Notes under the pieces: model-generated
What the model was told of the DNA's origin: nothing
Seen by the model: only the letters and a program-made list of their open reading frames with translations
The model's database searches: none
Shown: in pieces, positions 9,759 through 17,804 of the stretch
How positions within the stretch are numbered: the stretch's first letter is position 1
Layout: each line of letters opens with the position of its first letter
Program-made: the position numbers and the translations under genes
Assembly (NCBI RefSeq): GCF_020524905.1
Contig: NZ_JAIVKI010000008.1
Span: forward strand, 1 to 64,000
Reading direction: 5' to 3'
Origin: Microbulbifer variabilis
GTDB taxonomy: Bacteria > Pseudomonadota > Gammaproteobacteria > Pseudomonadales > Cellvibrionaceae
DNA: 64,000 bases

Positions 9759-10049
9759 CTAGAACGGTGGTGCGGCTTCTTCGATGGCTTCGATCAGGTG
9801 CCGGCATTCCTGTTGCAGCAGCTTCACGTAGTACTGCCATTCGGTATCAAGCCGCTCCCAGGCTTCGATAACGCTCCAGCCTTGCGGCAGGTATTCCATG
9901 CGCTCCAGCACGAACGCAGCGGCGATCTGTTCGCCGGTGCTGGCTCCGGTGGTGCCGGTTTTGAGCAGACTGTTGGCGGTGTTGAGGATTTTGTCGAGCG
10001 GATACGACAGTAGGTTTATTTGTTCTTGGATCTCTTTTTGCGATGGCAT
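9759..10049 (-). CDS. Small conserved element protein of unknown function (copy 1)
   Basis: A 96-residue protein, M-P-S-Q-K-E-I-Q-E-Q-I-N-L-L-S-Y..., mostly helical and without a signal or membrane segment. AAGGAGG lies 7 bases before the second of two close ATG codons, so the start at 10049 is preferred over 10055. No family is recognised. Being at the recombinase end of the element and downstream of it on the same strand, it could be an accessory factor for excision or replication, but this is a guess. An identical copy lies at 16709-16999. Confidence 0.6.
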   Translation of the reverse strand: MPSQKEIQEQINLLSYPLDKILNTANSLLKTGTTGASTGEQIAAAFVLERMEYLPQGWSVIEAWERLDTEWQYYVKLLQQECRHLIEAIEEAAPPF

Positions 10050-10055
10050 GGCCAT

Positions 10056-10854
10056 GCCTCCTTGAGTGGATGTTGTGTGGCGAACGCGCAGAACCCTGCG
10101 CGCAGGCCGGTCAAGGCTGCGCAGCGTTGTTTGCGGAGCACCGCGTAGCGGCTTGGCCTTGAGGGGGCGAGCACGGGGTTATGCTGAGGAGACACACAGC
10201 AGACACGGTCTTTCCGGGTGGCACTGGCTCAAGTCCCCCCAGCGGGGGGATTTAGGGGGGAGAGATAAAGTTTTTTCGCGGCTTGCCGCGGCCTTATGGA
10301 TTCCCCCCTTGGGGGGCCAGGGGGGTAAAAACCCTGCGACCAGCCCGGCCTGCCCGCCTTAAAGACCTGACGTTGGTACAGTGTTTATTGAAGGCACCGT
10401 CCACCCAGCCGGCACAGGGCTTGCCCGTGCCGGCGGGCAGGAGTTTTTCGGGCGGGGAGGCGCGCTGGCGCGCCGGGGGAGGCATGGCTTAGATAGCGGC
10501 CGCTAAGGGAAGCTGGTGGCTGGCGGCCTGCTTGCGTTTTTTTCTGCAAGCGGGGTGACAGACGCAAGCTTGCCTTTGCAGCCACCTTTTTTTCCTGTGC
10601 AGTGCGCAAGCGCTGCCCGGAGCCACGTCTTTTGTGGCGAAGGCTGAACGGACGGTTGCTATTTTTCGCTGGCAGGGGGCGAGCCTGGCGCTTTGGCTTG
10701 CTGCCGTTTTTAGCAAGCCATGTGACAGGCGGATTGGTGCCACAGTGTCGGGGACCGTTTTGTAACACAATCCACGTATCTTGCCTCCAGACTCTCCTCT
10801 GCTTTTGTCCGTAAAAATTTCTACGTAGAAACTGTTTTCGTAAAGCCCGCTACG
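10056..10854. other. GC-rich non-coding region of element copy 1, candidate origin
   Basis: About 800 bp between the small ORF and the recombinase without a convincing gene; overlapping ORFs on both strands are Arg/Pro/Ala-rich and lack ribosome sites. It holds many short palindromes and G- or C-runs (about 10225-10330: C-rich/G-rich blocks with a GCGGCTTGCCGC dyad; 10530-10560: CTTGC/GCAAG; 10805-10832: TACGTAGAAAC near the recombinase end). For an element carrying its own primase, this is the natural place for a replication origin. That role is an inference. Confidence 0.4.
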
Positions 10855-11877
10855 TTACTCGTCGTCGGCTTCGCACTCACTATCCAGTGCGTCCAACAAT
10901 GCAGCTCTTTCGTTTTCTATTGGCAGGCAATCGGCTCGCTGCTTTTTTTGCGTTCGCTTGGCCGGGTGGGTTACTGCGTAAATCTGTTTCAGTTTGACGA
11001 TCGAGACATGGGTATATATCTCGGTGGTTTGCAGGTGCGCGTGGCCAAGCATTTGCTGGATAAAACGGATGTCGGCGCCGTTGTCCAGCATCAGGGTGGC
11101 GACGGTGTGGCGGAACAGGTGGCAGGAGCCGGTTTTGCCGATGTCGGCTTGCTGGATGTACTTGCTGACCAGGCGGCTGAGGCGGTCGGGAGTTAAGGGT
11201 TGTCCGTTCGCTTCGATAAAGATTTGCTGGCTGTCCGGTTCCATCACAAAGCCGGGGCGGATGGCTTCGAGGTAGTGTTGCAGCCATTCGATGGCCCTTT
11301 CGCCAATCGGGACGAAGCGGTCTTTTTTGCCTTTGCCCTGCCGCACGGCCAGTACACCCTGGCTGGCATTGAGGTCGGCTTTTTGCAGGTTGACGCATTC
11401 CATACGGCGGATGCCGGTGCTGTAGAGCACTTCCAGGATAGTTCTGTCTCTGAGCCCTTCCGGGGTCGTGATGTTTGGTTGGGCGAGGATGGTTTCGGCT
11501 TCTTCGGCGCTTAAGGTGGCCTTGGGCAGGCGCCGTTCCATCTTCGGCAGCTCCAGCTCACTGGCGGGGTTGTAGAGTAAATAATTTTGCCGGGTGGCCC
11601 ATTTAAAGAAGCCGCGGATGGGGATCAGCCGGGCGACTTGGTTTCTGGCACTGTAGGGTTTGCCGCTGCGGTCTCTGGAGTGGTGCAGGTGGCGGCGGTA
11701 GCGCTCCAGGATCGGTTTGGTGACTTCGTTAGCGCGGCTGATGCCCCGCTCTTCGCACCAGTTGGCGAACTGATCCAGTGCAGTGGTTTGCTGGCCCACG
11801 GTGCGCGGGGAGTAGTGCATCACTTGCAGGTGTTCCAGGTACAGGCGGCTAAGGAAGCGGAGGCTTTTATTGTCCAT
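10855..11877 (-). CDS. Tyrosine recombinase/integrase of the tip-targeting element (copy 1)
   Basis: A 340-residue XerC/XerD-like tyrosine recombinase. An N-terminal SAM-like core-binding domain (residues about 1-105) is followed by the catalytic domain with R157 (G-I-R-R-M-E), H253 and R256 (H-L-F-R-H), H279 (L-G-H-A) and nucleophile Y288 (I-Y-T-H); all key residues are present. It starts 5 bases after the primase stop, so the two are one transcription unit. The acidic C-terminal tail of about 40 residues after V-T-H-P is extra compared with XerC. Expected to recombine the 17-bp repeats. Identical to the protein at 17805-18827. Confidence 0.9.
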   Translation of the reverse strand: MDNKSLRFLSRLYLEHLQVMHYSPRTVGQQTTALDQFANWCEERGISRANEVTKPILERYRRHLHHSRDRSGKPYSARNQVARLIPIRGFFKWATRQNYLLYNPASELELPKMERRLPKATLSAEEAETILAQPNITTPEGLRDRTILEVLYSTGIRRMECVNLQKADLNASQGVLAVRQGKGKKDRFVPIGERAIEWLQHYLEAIRPGFVMEPDSQQIFIEANGQPLTPDRLSRLVSKYIQQADIGKTGSCHLFRHTVATLMLDNGADIRFIQQMLGHAHLQTTEIYTHVSIVKLKQIYAVTHPAKRTQKKQRADCLPIENERAALLDALDSECEADDE

Positions 11878-11882
11878 TACGA

Positions 11883-14800
11883 TCAGGCGAGTACGACGGA
11901 TTCAGGAGTATTTTTTTCAGTGCAAGAAGTGCTTTTTGAGTTTTTCGGTCCACTTCTTCGTAACGCCTTGTCAGCATTGGGCTGTGGCATTTTTTCGTTA
12001 CCTGACTGCCCCCTGACCAGGCCCTGACCACACTCTGACTGATTTTCCTTTTGCTCTGACCAAGTTTCTTTTTGCCCTGACCGATTGCTTTCATAGGTCA
12101 GTTTTTCTACATCGATCAAGCCCATTAAGTGCGATTCTGTTCCGTTACCATCGAACAACAGCTCGTAGTCATAACGCCCGCCGCGACCTCGATGCACTAA
12201 CAGGTATTCCATTTCCACCAACCTGGCGACGTGGACCTTTAAGGCGGTATCACTCCATTGCACGTATTCCCGAACATCCCGGCGGCTAAAGCGATAGTCC
12301 TTTTGTTCCAGGCTTTGCTGTTTACATTCATTGGTTACCATCTGTTGGATCAGCTTTAACAGCTTGCGCGTTTGTGGCGGTAGCTCGTCGAGGGTGCGGC
12401 CCAGTATTTCATGGGCCAGTCGGTTGGCGATGTCGATATCACCGAGTTGCACTTCCAGGTATTCAATGGTCTTGCCATTGCTATTCACCGTTTTCACTTC
12501 ACGCTGGTACTGATGCAACAGGGCAATGCTGTCGATCAGGGTCAGGTATTTTTCGTGGTCTCTGCGGGTGCGGGTTTTGTCGTCGAGGAAGGTGAGTTGA
12601 TCGGCGTAGGGATTGATCACGGCGAGGGGTTTGAGTATCCGTTGGGCGTTGCGGTGCAGTTTTACCAGGTGTTCTTTTTCCAGGCTGGCGGTGAGGCCGG
12701 CCAAGGTGCGGCGCTGGCGTTGGGCGGCGTGGATCAACTGGGTTTGCGCTCTGGATTCGTTCACCGTGAGTACCACACAGCGGTTTAACAGCTCTTCGTC
12801 GATATCGATGGCGGTGGTGGTTAAGAACAACATCACCGGACCTTCCACCTTGTATTCACGGGTCACCAGGTTGCCGGTGCTGTCGTCTTTGCCGGTGCTG
12901 GCGATGGTGATCTGGCCTTCGCTCTGTAACAGTTTTAGGGCGTAGCTGGCCTGGCTTGCACCTTCCTCTTCGGCAATGGCGAGGATTTTATGTTTGAGGT
13001 TGGTTTCCCCCATATAGAACAGGCTTTGCCCGGTCATGGCGGAGTACTGTACCCGCTCCTCTTCTGGCACCAGGTTTAATACGGCTTCCATCAATGAGCT
13101 TTTGCCGGCGGCGCTGGTACTTTGGATCATTACCGCCAGGGGCCGGGTCAGTTTGCGGCTGCCGGCGGCGAGGTAACCCACCAGTTTGTTGGTTTCTTCC
13201 CCCACTACGCCACAGCGTTCGAAGTCGGACAGGATGCGCTGCAACAGGTCGGGATCACGCAGCAGTTCCAGGGCTTGCTGCTGTTCTTGATCGCTTAAGC
13301 GGTTCGGCTGCTCTGCTTCCGCCTTGTCACCGTCCAGCTGTTGTTCCTGTAGCTGTTCCAGTTTGAGCAACACCTTGCCCAGGTCTTTTTTGAGGGTGTT
13401 TTCTTCCTGCGCCAGTTCCAGCGCGGCCAGCTTGATAAACTGCTGCCGGTGCTTGGCGTTGTACAGGTCGAAGGTGTCTACGTGCAGGCCGTCGTCACAA
13501 CTGGCCAGTAGATTTACCTTGAGCACTTCGTAGCTTTTGTTTTTTCCCAGGCCGCGGATGCGGTAGCGGCGAGGTCCGAAGTTCAGGGTAATTTCCTGCT
13601 CGGTCACTTCGGCGGCGATGTCACTTTGCGGGGATTCGGGGACGGCTTCCGCTGGTGGTGCTGGTGTTAATGCTGGTAATGCTGATGCTTGCAGCTCTGT
13701 GGGTTGGGCGGCTAAAGCAGGACTGATACTGGCTTCGTTTTCAGCTGCAACGCTATCCGCTTCTACAACAACCGGTTGGCCGGTTTGCGATTCGATCTCC
13801 AACTGTCGTTCGGGGGCTTTGCCGTTGCCCAGCCAGATAGCTTTTCTGATCACTATCCCTAAACTTTTTTGCGCAGGCGTTACCTGTAACGCGTATTCGT
13901 TCACATCCATGCCTTTGGGTAATTCGATACGGAAGCCGTCGATGCCGGCCTCACTCAAGCGTTTAGCCAGTTGGTCTGCGGCTTTGTTGCCGGCTTCGTC
14001 CCGGTCGTAGGCAATCAGTACCCGCTCAACACCGCAGTGTTTAAAGCATTGCAAATGGTCATCGGTAAAACCGGAGGTGCCGTAGCTGGCGGTGACATTG
14101 CGGTAGCCATTCACCCAGAAGGTCATGGCATCGATCAGCGCTTCACAGAGAATCACTTCCCGCTGGCCCTCCAGCCCTTCGCTGTTCCAGACCCCGGCAT
14201 GGGGGCCGGGCAGGTACAGGTGTTTGGGGGTTCCTTTGCGCAGATCATCGCGGATCTTGCGGCCATAGATTTCCACTAGGTCGCCGTCACGGTTGAAGAT
14301 CGGCACTACCAACGAACCGTTAAAGTGCTCGTGGCCAGAGGCTCGCAGTAAACCGACAGCCTGTAATTTGCCTCTAATTTCTTTACCGGCTTTATAGGCT
14401 TTTTCCGGTAAGCGGTAACCCAGGGTGCGATTGGCAAAGCCCAGCTTAAAACGCTCGATCAATTCCCTATCACCCAAGCCCCGGGTTTCCAGGTAGGCCA
14501 GGGCTTCCGGGCTTTGTTTCAGTGTTTGATGGTAATAATCCATGACCTGCGCCAACGCCATTTGGTGATCGGCATCCGCGTTCAGGGGCATATCCAGTTT
14601 GATGGTGGTGTTTTGCTTCACTGTCCTGGTGCCGGTTTCGGTAATCAGGCCCAGATCCTTTTGCAATAACTCGCAGGCAAAGCGGAAGCTCACACCCCGG
14701 GTTTTCATCACCCAGTCGATCACGCTGCCGGAAGCACCGCAGCCGAAGCAGTTAAACAGGTTGGATTTAGGACTAATAATCAGGCTCGGGGTTTTTTCAT

Positions 14801-14930
14801 CGTGGAACGGGCAAGAGACAACATAGTCCTTTCCCTGCCTCTTGGGCTGGTAGCCCTGACTTTCAACCAGACGCAATAGGGAGATCTCAGACTTGATCCG
14901 CTCGATCTCCTGGTCTGCGATGCGCGCCAT
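11883..14930 (-). CDS. CHC2 zinc-finger/Toprim primase fused to an ATPase domain (copy 1)
   Basis: A 1015-residue protein with a DnaG-like front: CHC2 zinc finger C-P-F-H ... C-F-G-C (residues about 40-64), primase core, Toprim domain about 255-335 (I-L-C-E-A-L-I-D-A and A-Y-D-R-D-E-A-G). After an Ala/Pro/Glu-rich linker (about 385-435) and a coiled-coil-like stretch, a P-loop domain begins near 600 (Q-S-T-S-A-A-G-K-S-S) with a probable Walker B at I-L-A-I-A-E-E-E-G near 650. The tail after about 900 has winged-helix-like segments and a low-complexity end. Such primase plus helicase-like fusions serve initiation of autonomous plasmid, phage or element replication. Operon with the recombinase. 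Identical to 18833-21880. Confidence 0.87.
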   Translation of the reverse strand: MARIADQEIERIKSEISLLRLVESQGYQPKRQGKDYVVSCPFHDEKTPSLIISPKSNLFNCFGCGASGSVIDWVMKTRGVSFRFACELLQKDLGLITETGTRTVKQNTTIKLDMPLNADADHQMALAQVMDYYHQTLKQSPEALAYLETRGLGDRELIERFKLGFANRTLGYRLPEKAYKAGKEIRGKLQAVGLLRASGHEHFNGSLVVPIFNRDGDLVEIYGRKIRDDLRKGTPKHLYLPGPHAGVWNSEGLEGQREVILCEALIDAMTFWVNGYRNVTASYGTSGFTDDHLQCFKHCGVERVLIAYDRDEAGNKAADQLAKRLSEAGIDGFRIELPKGMDVNEYALQVTPAQKSLGIVIRKAIWLGNGKAPERQLEIESQTGQPVVVEADSVAAENEASISPALAAQPTELQASALPALTPAPPAEAVPESPQSDIAAEVTEQEITLNFGPRRYRIRGLGKNKSYEVLKVNLLASCDDGLHVDTFDLYNAKHRQQFIKLAALELAQEENTLKKDLGKVLLKLEQLQEQQLDGDKAEAEQPNRLSDQEQQQALELLRDPDLLQRILSDFERCGVVGEETNKLVGYLAAGSRKLTRPLAVMIQSTSAAGKSSLMEAVLNLVPEEERVQYSAMTGQSLFYMGETNLKHKILAIAEEEGASQASYALKLLQSEGQITIASTGKDDSTGNLVTREYKVEGPVMLFLTTTAIDIDEELLNRCVVLTVNESRAQTQLIHAAQRQRRTLAGLTASLEKEHLVKLHRNAQRILKPLAVINPYADQLTFLDDKTRTRRDHEKYLTLIDSIALLHQYQREVKTVNSNGKTIEYLEVQLGDIDIANRLAHEILGRTLDELPPQTRKLLKLIQQMVTNECKQQSLEQKDYRFSRRDVREYVQWSDTALKVHVARLVEMEYLLVHRGRGGRYDYELLFDGNGTESHLMGLIDVEKLTYESNRSGQKETWSEQKENQSECGQGLVRGQSGNEKMPQPNADKALRRSGPKNSKSTSCTEKNTPESVVLA

Positions 14931-14984
14931 ATTTCCCCCGTTTTACCAAAACCCTGTCAAGCCCCTTTTTCAACTTTTTTACGG

Positions 14985-15013
14985 TTGATCCTCGGGACAC
15001 CTGAATGTACGAT
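14985..15013 (+). promoter_or_regulatory. Promoter of the element XRE regulator (copy 1)
   Basis: TTGATC (14985-14990), 17 bp, TACGAT (15008-15013), 33 bp before the XRE start, in the divergent region with the primase gene. Confidence 0.5.
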
Positions 15014-15053
15014 CTTAGGACATTGACGAACACAGGACAACCGGCATGTACGA
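14995..15053. repeat. Operator-like direct repeats (copy 1)
   Basis: GGACACCTGAATGTACGA (14995-15012) and GGACAACCGGCATGTACGA (15035-15053) share GGACA...TGTACGA at 40-bp spacing; a further GGACA occurs at 15018-15022. They overlap the -10 box and the XRE start codon, so they are candidate binding sites for the XRE protein (autoregulation). Inference only. Confidence 0.4.
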
Positions 15054-15465
15054 GAACCGGGCTTACACTAGCAGGCGAGTCAATGAGACGAGTCTGCCCA
15101 TGCCCAAATACATGAACGAGAACCTGGCCGACTTTGGTAAACGCCTGGCGCAGTTGCGCAAGGCTGCCGGCTATACGCAGAAGGAACTGGCGGAAGAGAT
15201 CGGCGCGACGCGGCGGGTCATCGCCTATTACGAGACCGAGAGCGAACACCCGCCGGCCAACCTGCTGGTGGACCTGGCGCAGGCCCTCAAGGTCAGCACG
15301 GACGAGCTACTCGGTGTAAAACCAGTGAAGAAGGTCAAGCAGCCGGATTCCAGATTGCTGCGACGGATGCAACAGATTGAGAAGCTGGACGCCGCCACCA
15401 AGCGGCAGGTAATTCAGGTGATCGATACGTTTATCGAGAATGCCAAGCTGAAGAAGCAGGCTTGA
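15046..15465 (+). CDS. XRE-family helix-turn-helix regulator (copy 1)
   Basis: A 139-residue protein with an HTH_XRE domain (F-G-K-R-L-A-Q-L-R-K-A-A-G-Y-T-Q-K-E-L-A-E-E-I-G, then R-V-I-A-Y-Y-E) at about residues 27-85 and a C-terminal helix resembling that of SinR-type repressors. It is divergent from the primase-recombinase operon and is the obvious switch for it. AGGA lies 8 bases before the ATG at 15046; M19 (15100) is an alternative start. A strong hairpin terminator follows. Identical to 21996-22415. Confidence 0.88.
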   Translation: MYENRAYTSRRVNETSLPMPKYMNENLADFGKRLAQLRKAAGYTQKELAEEIGATRRVIAYYETESEHPPANLLVDLAQALKVSTDELLGVKPVKKVKQPDSRLLRRMQQIEKLDAATKRQVIQVIDTFIENAKLKKQA

Positions 15466-15479
15466 TAGGCCATAACGAC

Positions 15480-15511
15480 AAAGCCCCGGCAGAGTACTCT
15501 ACCGGGGCTTT
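15480..15511 (+). terminator. Terminator after element XRE gene (copy 1)
   Basis: AAAGCCCCGG ... CCGGGGCTTT with loop CAGAGTACTCTA; 10-bp stem 15 bases after the XRE stop. It marks the end of the GC-rich backbone before the AT-rich toxin/immunity cargo. Confidence 0.8.
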
Positions 15512-15697
15512 AGTGGTTTTGCTTACTGTAAATCGTAGGGCCCAATCTCGGAGCCTTATAGATATAAAGCCCGACGTTTAACCCAGGTCGGCTACCCTCC
15601 GGCAGAGCCAACCTGCCAGGGGTATACACATTTCTGATAAAACTTGTGGACAATAATTGAATGTCAGACTGACGGCTCACCAACTACTTTTACTATA

Positions 15698-16042
15698 TCA
15701 CTTCACCGCTTCAATACTGGTGCTAACTGACTTACAGGTGAATTTACCATTTAATCCGTAACAAGCGACAATCCCTATACTATAGCCTTCTTTTACCTTC
15801 CGTATAGAAATTTCATCCACTACGTTTTCATCTAAGCAATCAGAAATTTGAACATTTAAAGTACCATTAAATATAAGCACCACTCTTCCCTTTTTTCCCA
15901 TATCAGAATCAATATAGAAAATAGTAATCTTAATTTTTTTCGTGGCAGGCTCTAGAACAAATTCTTCAATTTTCGCATCACAAAATTTAGGCCAGTATCC
16001 AAAATATTCTTCAACCTTATCTTGCCCCTCAATAGATTTCAT
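15698..16042 (-). CDS. Imm50-type immunity protein (copy 1)
   Basis: A 114-residue protein starting M-K-S-I-E-G-Q-D-K-V-E-E-Y-F-G-Y-W-P-K-F-C-D-A-K-I. The F-G-x-W-P-x-F-x-D-A segment is the signature I associate with the Imm50 family of polymorphic-toxin immunity proteins. The open frame extends 27 codons upstream, but that part overlaps the toxin-tip gene, so the start at 16042, just after the tip stop at 16063, is preferred. Cytosolic, no signal peptide. Its position directly after the tip marks the two as a toxin/immunity cassette. AT-rich relative to the element backbone. Identical to 22648-22992. Confidence 0.72.
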   Translation of the reverse strand: MKSIEGQDKVEEYFGYWPKFCDAKIEEFVLEPATKKIKITIFYIDSDMGKKGRVVLIFNGTLNVQISDCLDENVVDEISIRKVKEGYSIGIVACYGLNGKFTCKSVSTSIEAVK

Positions 16043-16062
16043 AAAATATCGCCACTCATAGA

Positions 16063-16428
16063 TTATTCTGGAGGCCAAGGAGAATAGTCTCTGCCTGGAT
16101 GCTCTCGTTTTCCACCCGGCCATTCATGTACGTGGGGTCTATCGTACCCTTGGTGGGGTTTATCATAATCCCTCACTGGCTTACCATCTGGGCCATACTC
16201 CCTGCCCCTTCTGGGACCTTCAACATACCCTCCAGGAGGCCCTGTACTTCCGGGAACTGTTTTTTTGCCACCCGATTCAGATTCAGAGAGTGCATTCCAG
16301 CCACTCACCACTGCAGCAGCTAAAGCTCCTCCAACGAGAATGAAAGGAATTACAACATCATCAGCAACACCTATTCCTGTCACGTCATCAGCAAGAAGAC
16401 CGCCGGATAATACAAGAGCTCCGGTCAT
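16063..16428 (-). CDS. Polymorphic-toxin tip carried by the element (tip 1, copy 1)
   Basis: The frame begins in the 17-bp repeat (V-F-A-Q-K-G-S-I-S-G-R-G-I) and continues through an ATG at 16428: M-T-G-A-L-V-L-S-G-G-L-L-A-D-D... A hydrophobic segment (residues about 20-45) is followed by a compact polar domain ending in D-Y-D-K-P-H-Q-G-Y-D-R-P-H-V-H-E-W and P-W-P-P-E. The histidine/aspartate pattern suggests a metal-dependent or general acid-base enzyme, but no activity can be assigned. GAAGAGGG lies just before the ATG, so limited independent translation is possible. In this copy the codons before V-F-A-Q-K-G come from the other element end (C-D-R-P-R-G-D). Identical to 23013-23378. Confidence 0.62.
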   Translation of the reverse strand: MTGALVLSGGLLADDVTGIGVADDVVIPFILVGGALAAAVVSGWNALSESESGGKKTVPGSTGPPGGYVEGPRRGREYGPDGKPVRDYDKPHQGYDRPHVHEWPGGKREHPGRDYSPWPPE

Positions 16429-16450
16429 TATCCCTCTTCCGGATATTGAG

Positions 16451-16467
16451 CCCTTTTGTGCAAAGAC
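16451..16467 (+). repeat. 17-bp direct repeat, copy B (junction between the two element copies)
   Basis: Same 17 bases as at 9501 and 23401. Here both sides are element sequence: tip 1 codons on the left, C-D-R-P-R-G-D codons on the right (minus-strand reading). This is the same joint expected in the excised circular form (attP). Confidence 0.9.
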
Positions 16468-16678
16468 ATCACCCCGAGGCCGGTCGCACCTTAACTTTCC
16501 ATTTTTCCTAGCGCAATCAACGACTTAGCAACCATTTTTCCCGGCACCACTGGCTCTTCACCATTTTTTTGCCCCGACGCGGGTTTTACCTTAGCCGGAT
16601 GTTTTTCCAGAGGCAACGGCCCCTTCTGTTCAGCCGCGCAGGCGCGCCAGCGCCTGGCCGCCGACAGGCGGTTAAAGC

Positions 16679-16698
16679 GGAGGGGCGTTTGCCCCTCC
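16679..16698. terminator. Hairpin after the small ORF of element copy 2
   Basis: Same GGAGGGGC/GCCCCTCC stem as in copy 1, shifted by 6,950. Confidence 0.6.
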
Positions 16699-16708
16699 TG
16701 GTTACTGG

Positions 16709-16999
16709 CTAGAACGGTGGTGCGGCTTCTTCGATGGCTTCGATCAGGTGCCGGCATTCCTGTTGCAGCAGCTTCACGTAGTACTGCCATTCGGTATCAA
16801 GCCGCTCCCAGGCTTCGATAACGCTCCAGCCTTGCGGCAGGTATTCCATGCGCTCCAGCACGAACGCAGCGGCGATCTGTTCGCCGGTGCTGGCTCCGGT
16901 GGTGCCGGTTTTGAGCAGACTGTTGGCGGTGTTGAGGATTTTGTCGAGCGGATACGACAGTAGGTTTATTTGTTCTTGGATCTCTTTTTGCGATGGCAT
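16709..16999 (-). CDS. Small conserved element protein of unknown function (copy 2)
   Basis: Identical to the 96-residue product at 9759-10049, with the same AAGGAGG before the second ATG. It lies on the strand of the recombinase and downstream of it. Confidence 0.6.
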   Translation of the reverse strand: MPSQKEIQEQINLLSYPLDKILNTANSLLKTGTTGASTGEQIAAAFVLERMEYLPQGWSVIEAWERLDTEWQYYVKLLQQECRHLIEAIEEAAPPF

Positions 17000-17005
17000 G
17001 GCCAT

Positions 17006-17804
17006 GCCTCCTTGAGTGGATGTTGTGTGGCGAACGCGCAGAACCCTGCGCGCAGGCCGGTCAAGGCTGCGCAGCGTTGTTTGCGGAGCACCGCGTAGCG
17101 GCTTGGCCTTGAGGGGGCGAGCACGGGGTTATGCTGAGGAGACACACAGCAGACACGGTCTTTCCGGGTGGCACTGGCTCAAGTCCCCCCAGCGGGGGGA
17201 TTTAGGGGGGAGAGATAAAGTTTTTTCGCGGCTTGCCGCGGCCTTATGGATTCCCCCCTTGGGGGGCCAGGGGGGTAAAAACCCTGCGACCAGCCCGGCC
17301 TGCCCGCCTTAAAGACCTGACGTTGGTACAGTGTTTATTGAAGGCACCGTCCACCCAGCCGGCACAGGGCTTGCCCGTGCCGGCGGGCAGGAGTTTTTCG
17401 GGCGGGGAGGCGCGCTGGCGCGCCGGGGGAGGCATGGCTTAGATAGCGGCCGCTAAGGGAAGCTGGTGGCTGGCGGCCTGCTTGCGTTTTTTTCTGCAAG
17501 CGGGGTGACAGACGCAAGCTTGCCTTTGCAGCCACCTTTTTTTCCTGTGCAGTGCGCAAGCGCTGCCCGGAGCCACGTCTTTTGTGGCGAAGGCTGAACG
17601 GACGGTTGCTATTTTTCGCTGGCAGGGGGCGAGCCTGGCGCTTTGGCTTGCTGCCGTTTTTAGCAAGCCATGTGACAGGCGGATTGGTGCCACAGTGTCG
17701 GGGACCGTTTTGTAACACAATCCACGTATCTTGCCTCCAGACTCTCCTCTGCTTTTGTCCGTAAAAATTTCTACGTAGAAACTGTTTTCGTAAAGCCCGC
17801 TACG
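17006..17804. other. GC-rich non-coding region of element copy 2, candidate origin
   Basis: Exact repeat of 10056-10854, with the same palindrome-rich G/C blocks and no convincing gene. Its exact conservation between copies reflects recent duplication and is not evidence of selection. Confidence 0.4.

Larger units (their letters stand above)
9501..16450. mobile_element. Toxin-tip-targeting integrative element, copy 1 (6,950 bp)
   Basis: Unit running from one 17-bp repeat to the next: repeat, small ORF, GC-rich non-coding region, tyrosine recombinase, primase-helicase, XRE regulator, Imm50 immunity gene, toxin tip. Every ORF has an identical partner exactly 6,950 bp further on. The backbone is GC-rich, while the Imm50/tip segment (about 15650-16450) is clearly AT-rich, so the cargo seems to have a separate origin. 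No transposase or conjugation genes are present; mobility would rest on the recombinase and on replication of an excised circle. Confidence 0.8.

Noticed and set aside
9541..9840. A 99-codon minus-strand frame at the element end (and its copy at 16491-16790).
   Set aside because: Its first third overlaps the better-supported small ORF in another frame, a terminator hairpin (9729-9748) cuts through it, and it has no ribosome site; treated as chance, though the part after 9728 has some coding look.
10385..10770. Overlapping Arg/Pro/Ala-rich frames in the GC-rich region (also 17335-17720).
   Set aside because: Several frames on both strands are open at once because of high GC; no ribosome site and low-complexity composition.
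12331..14826. Many plus-strand frames of 60-130 codons opposite the primase gene.
   Set aside because: They are shadows of the 1015-residue gene, with compositions typical of antisense reading.
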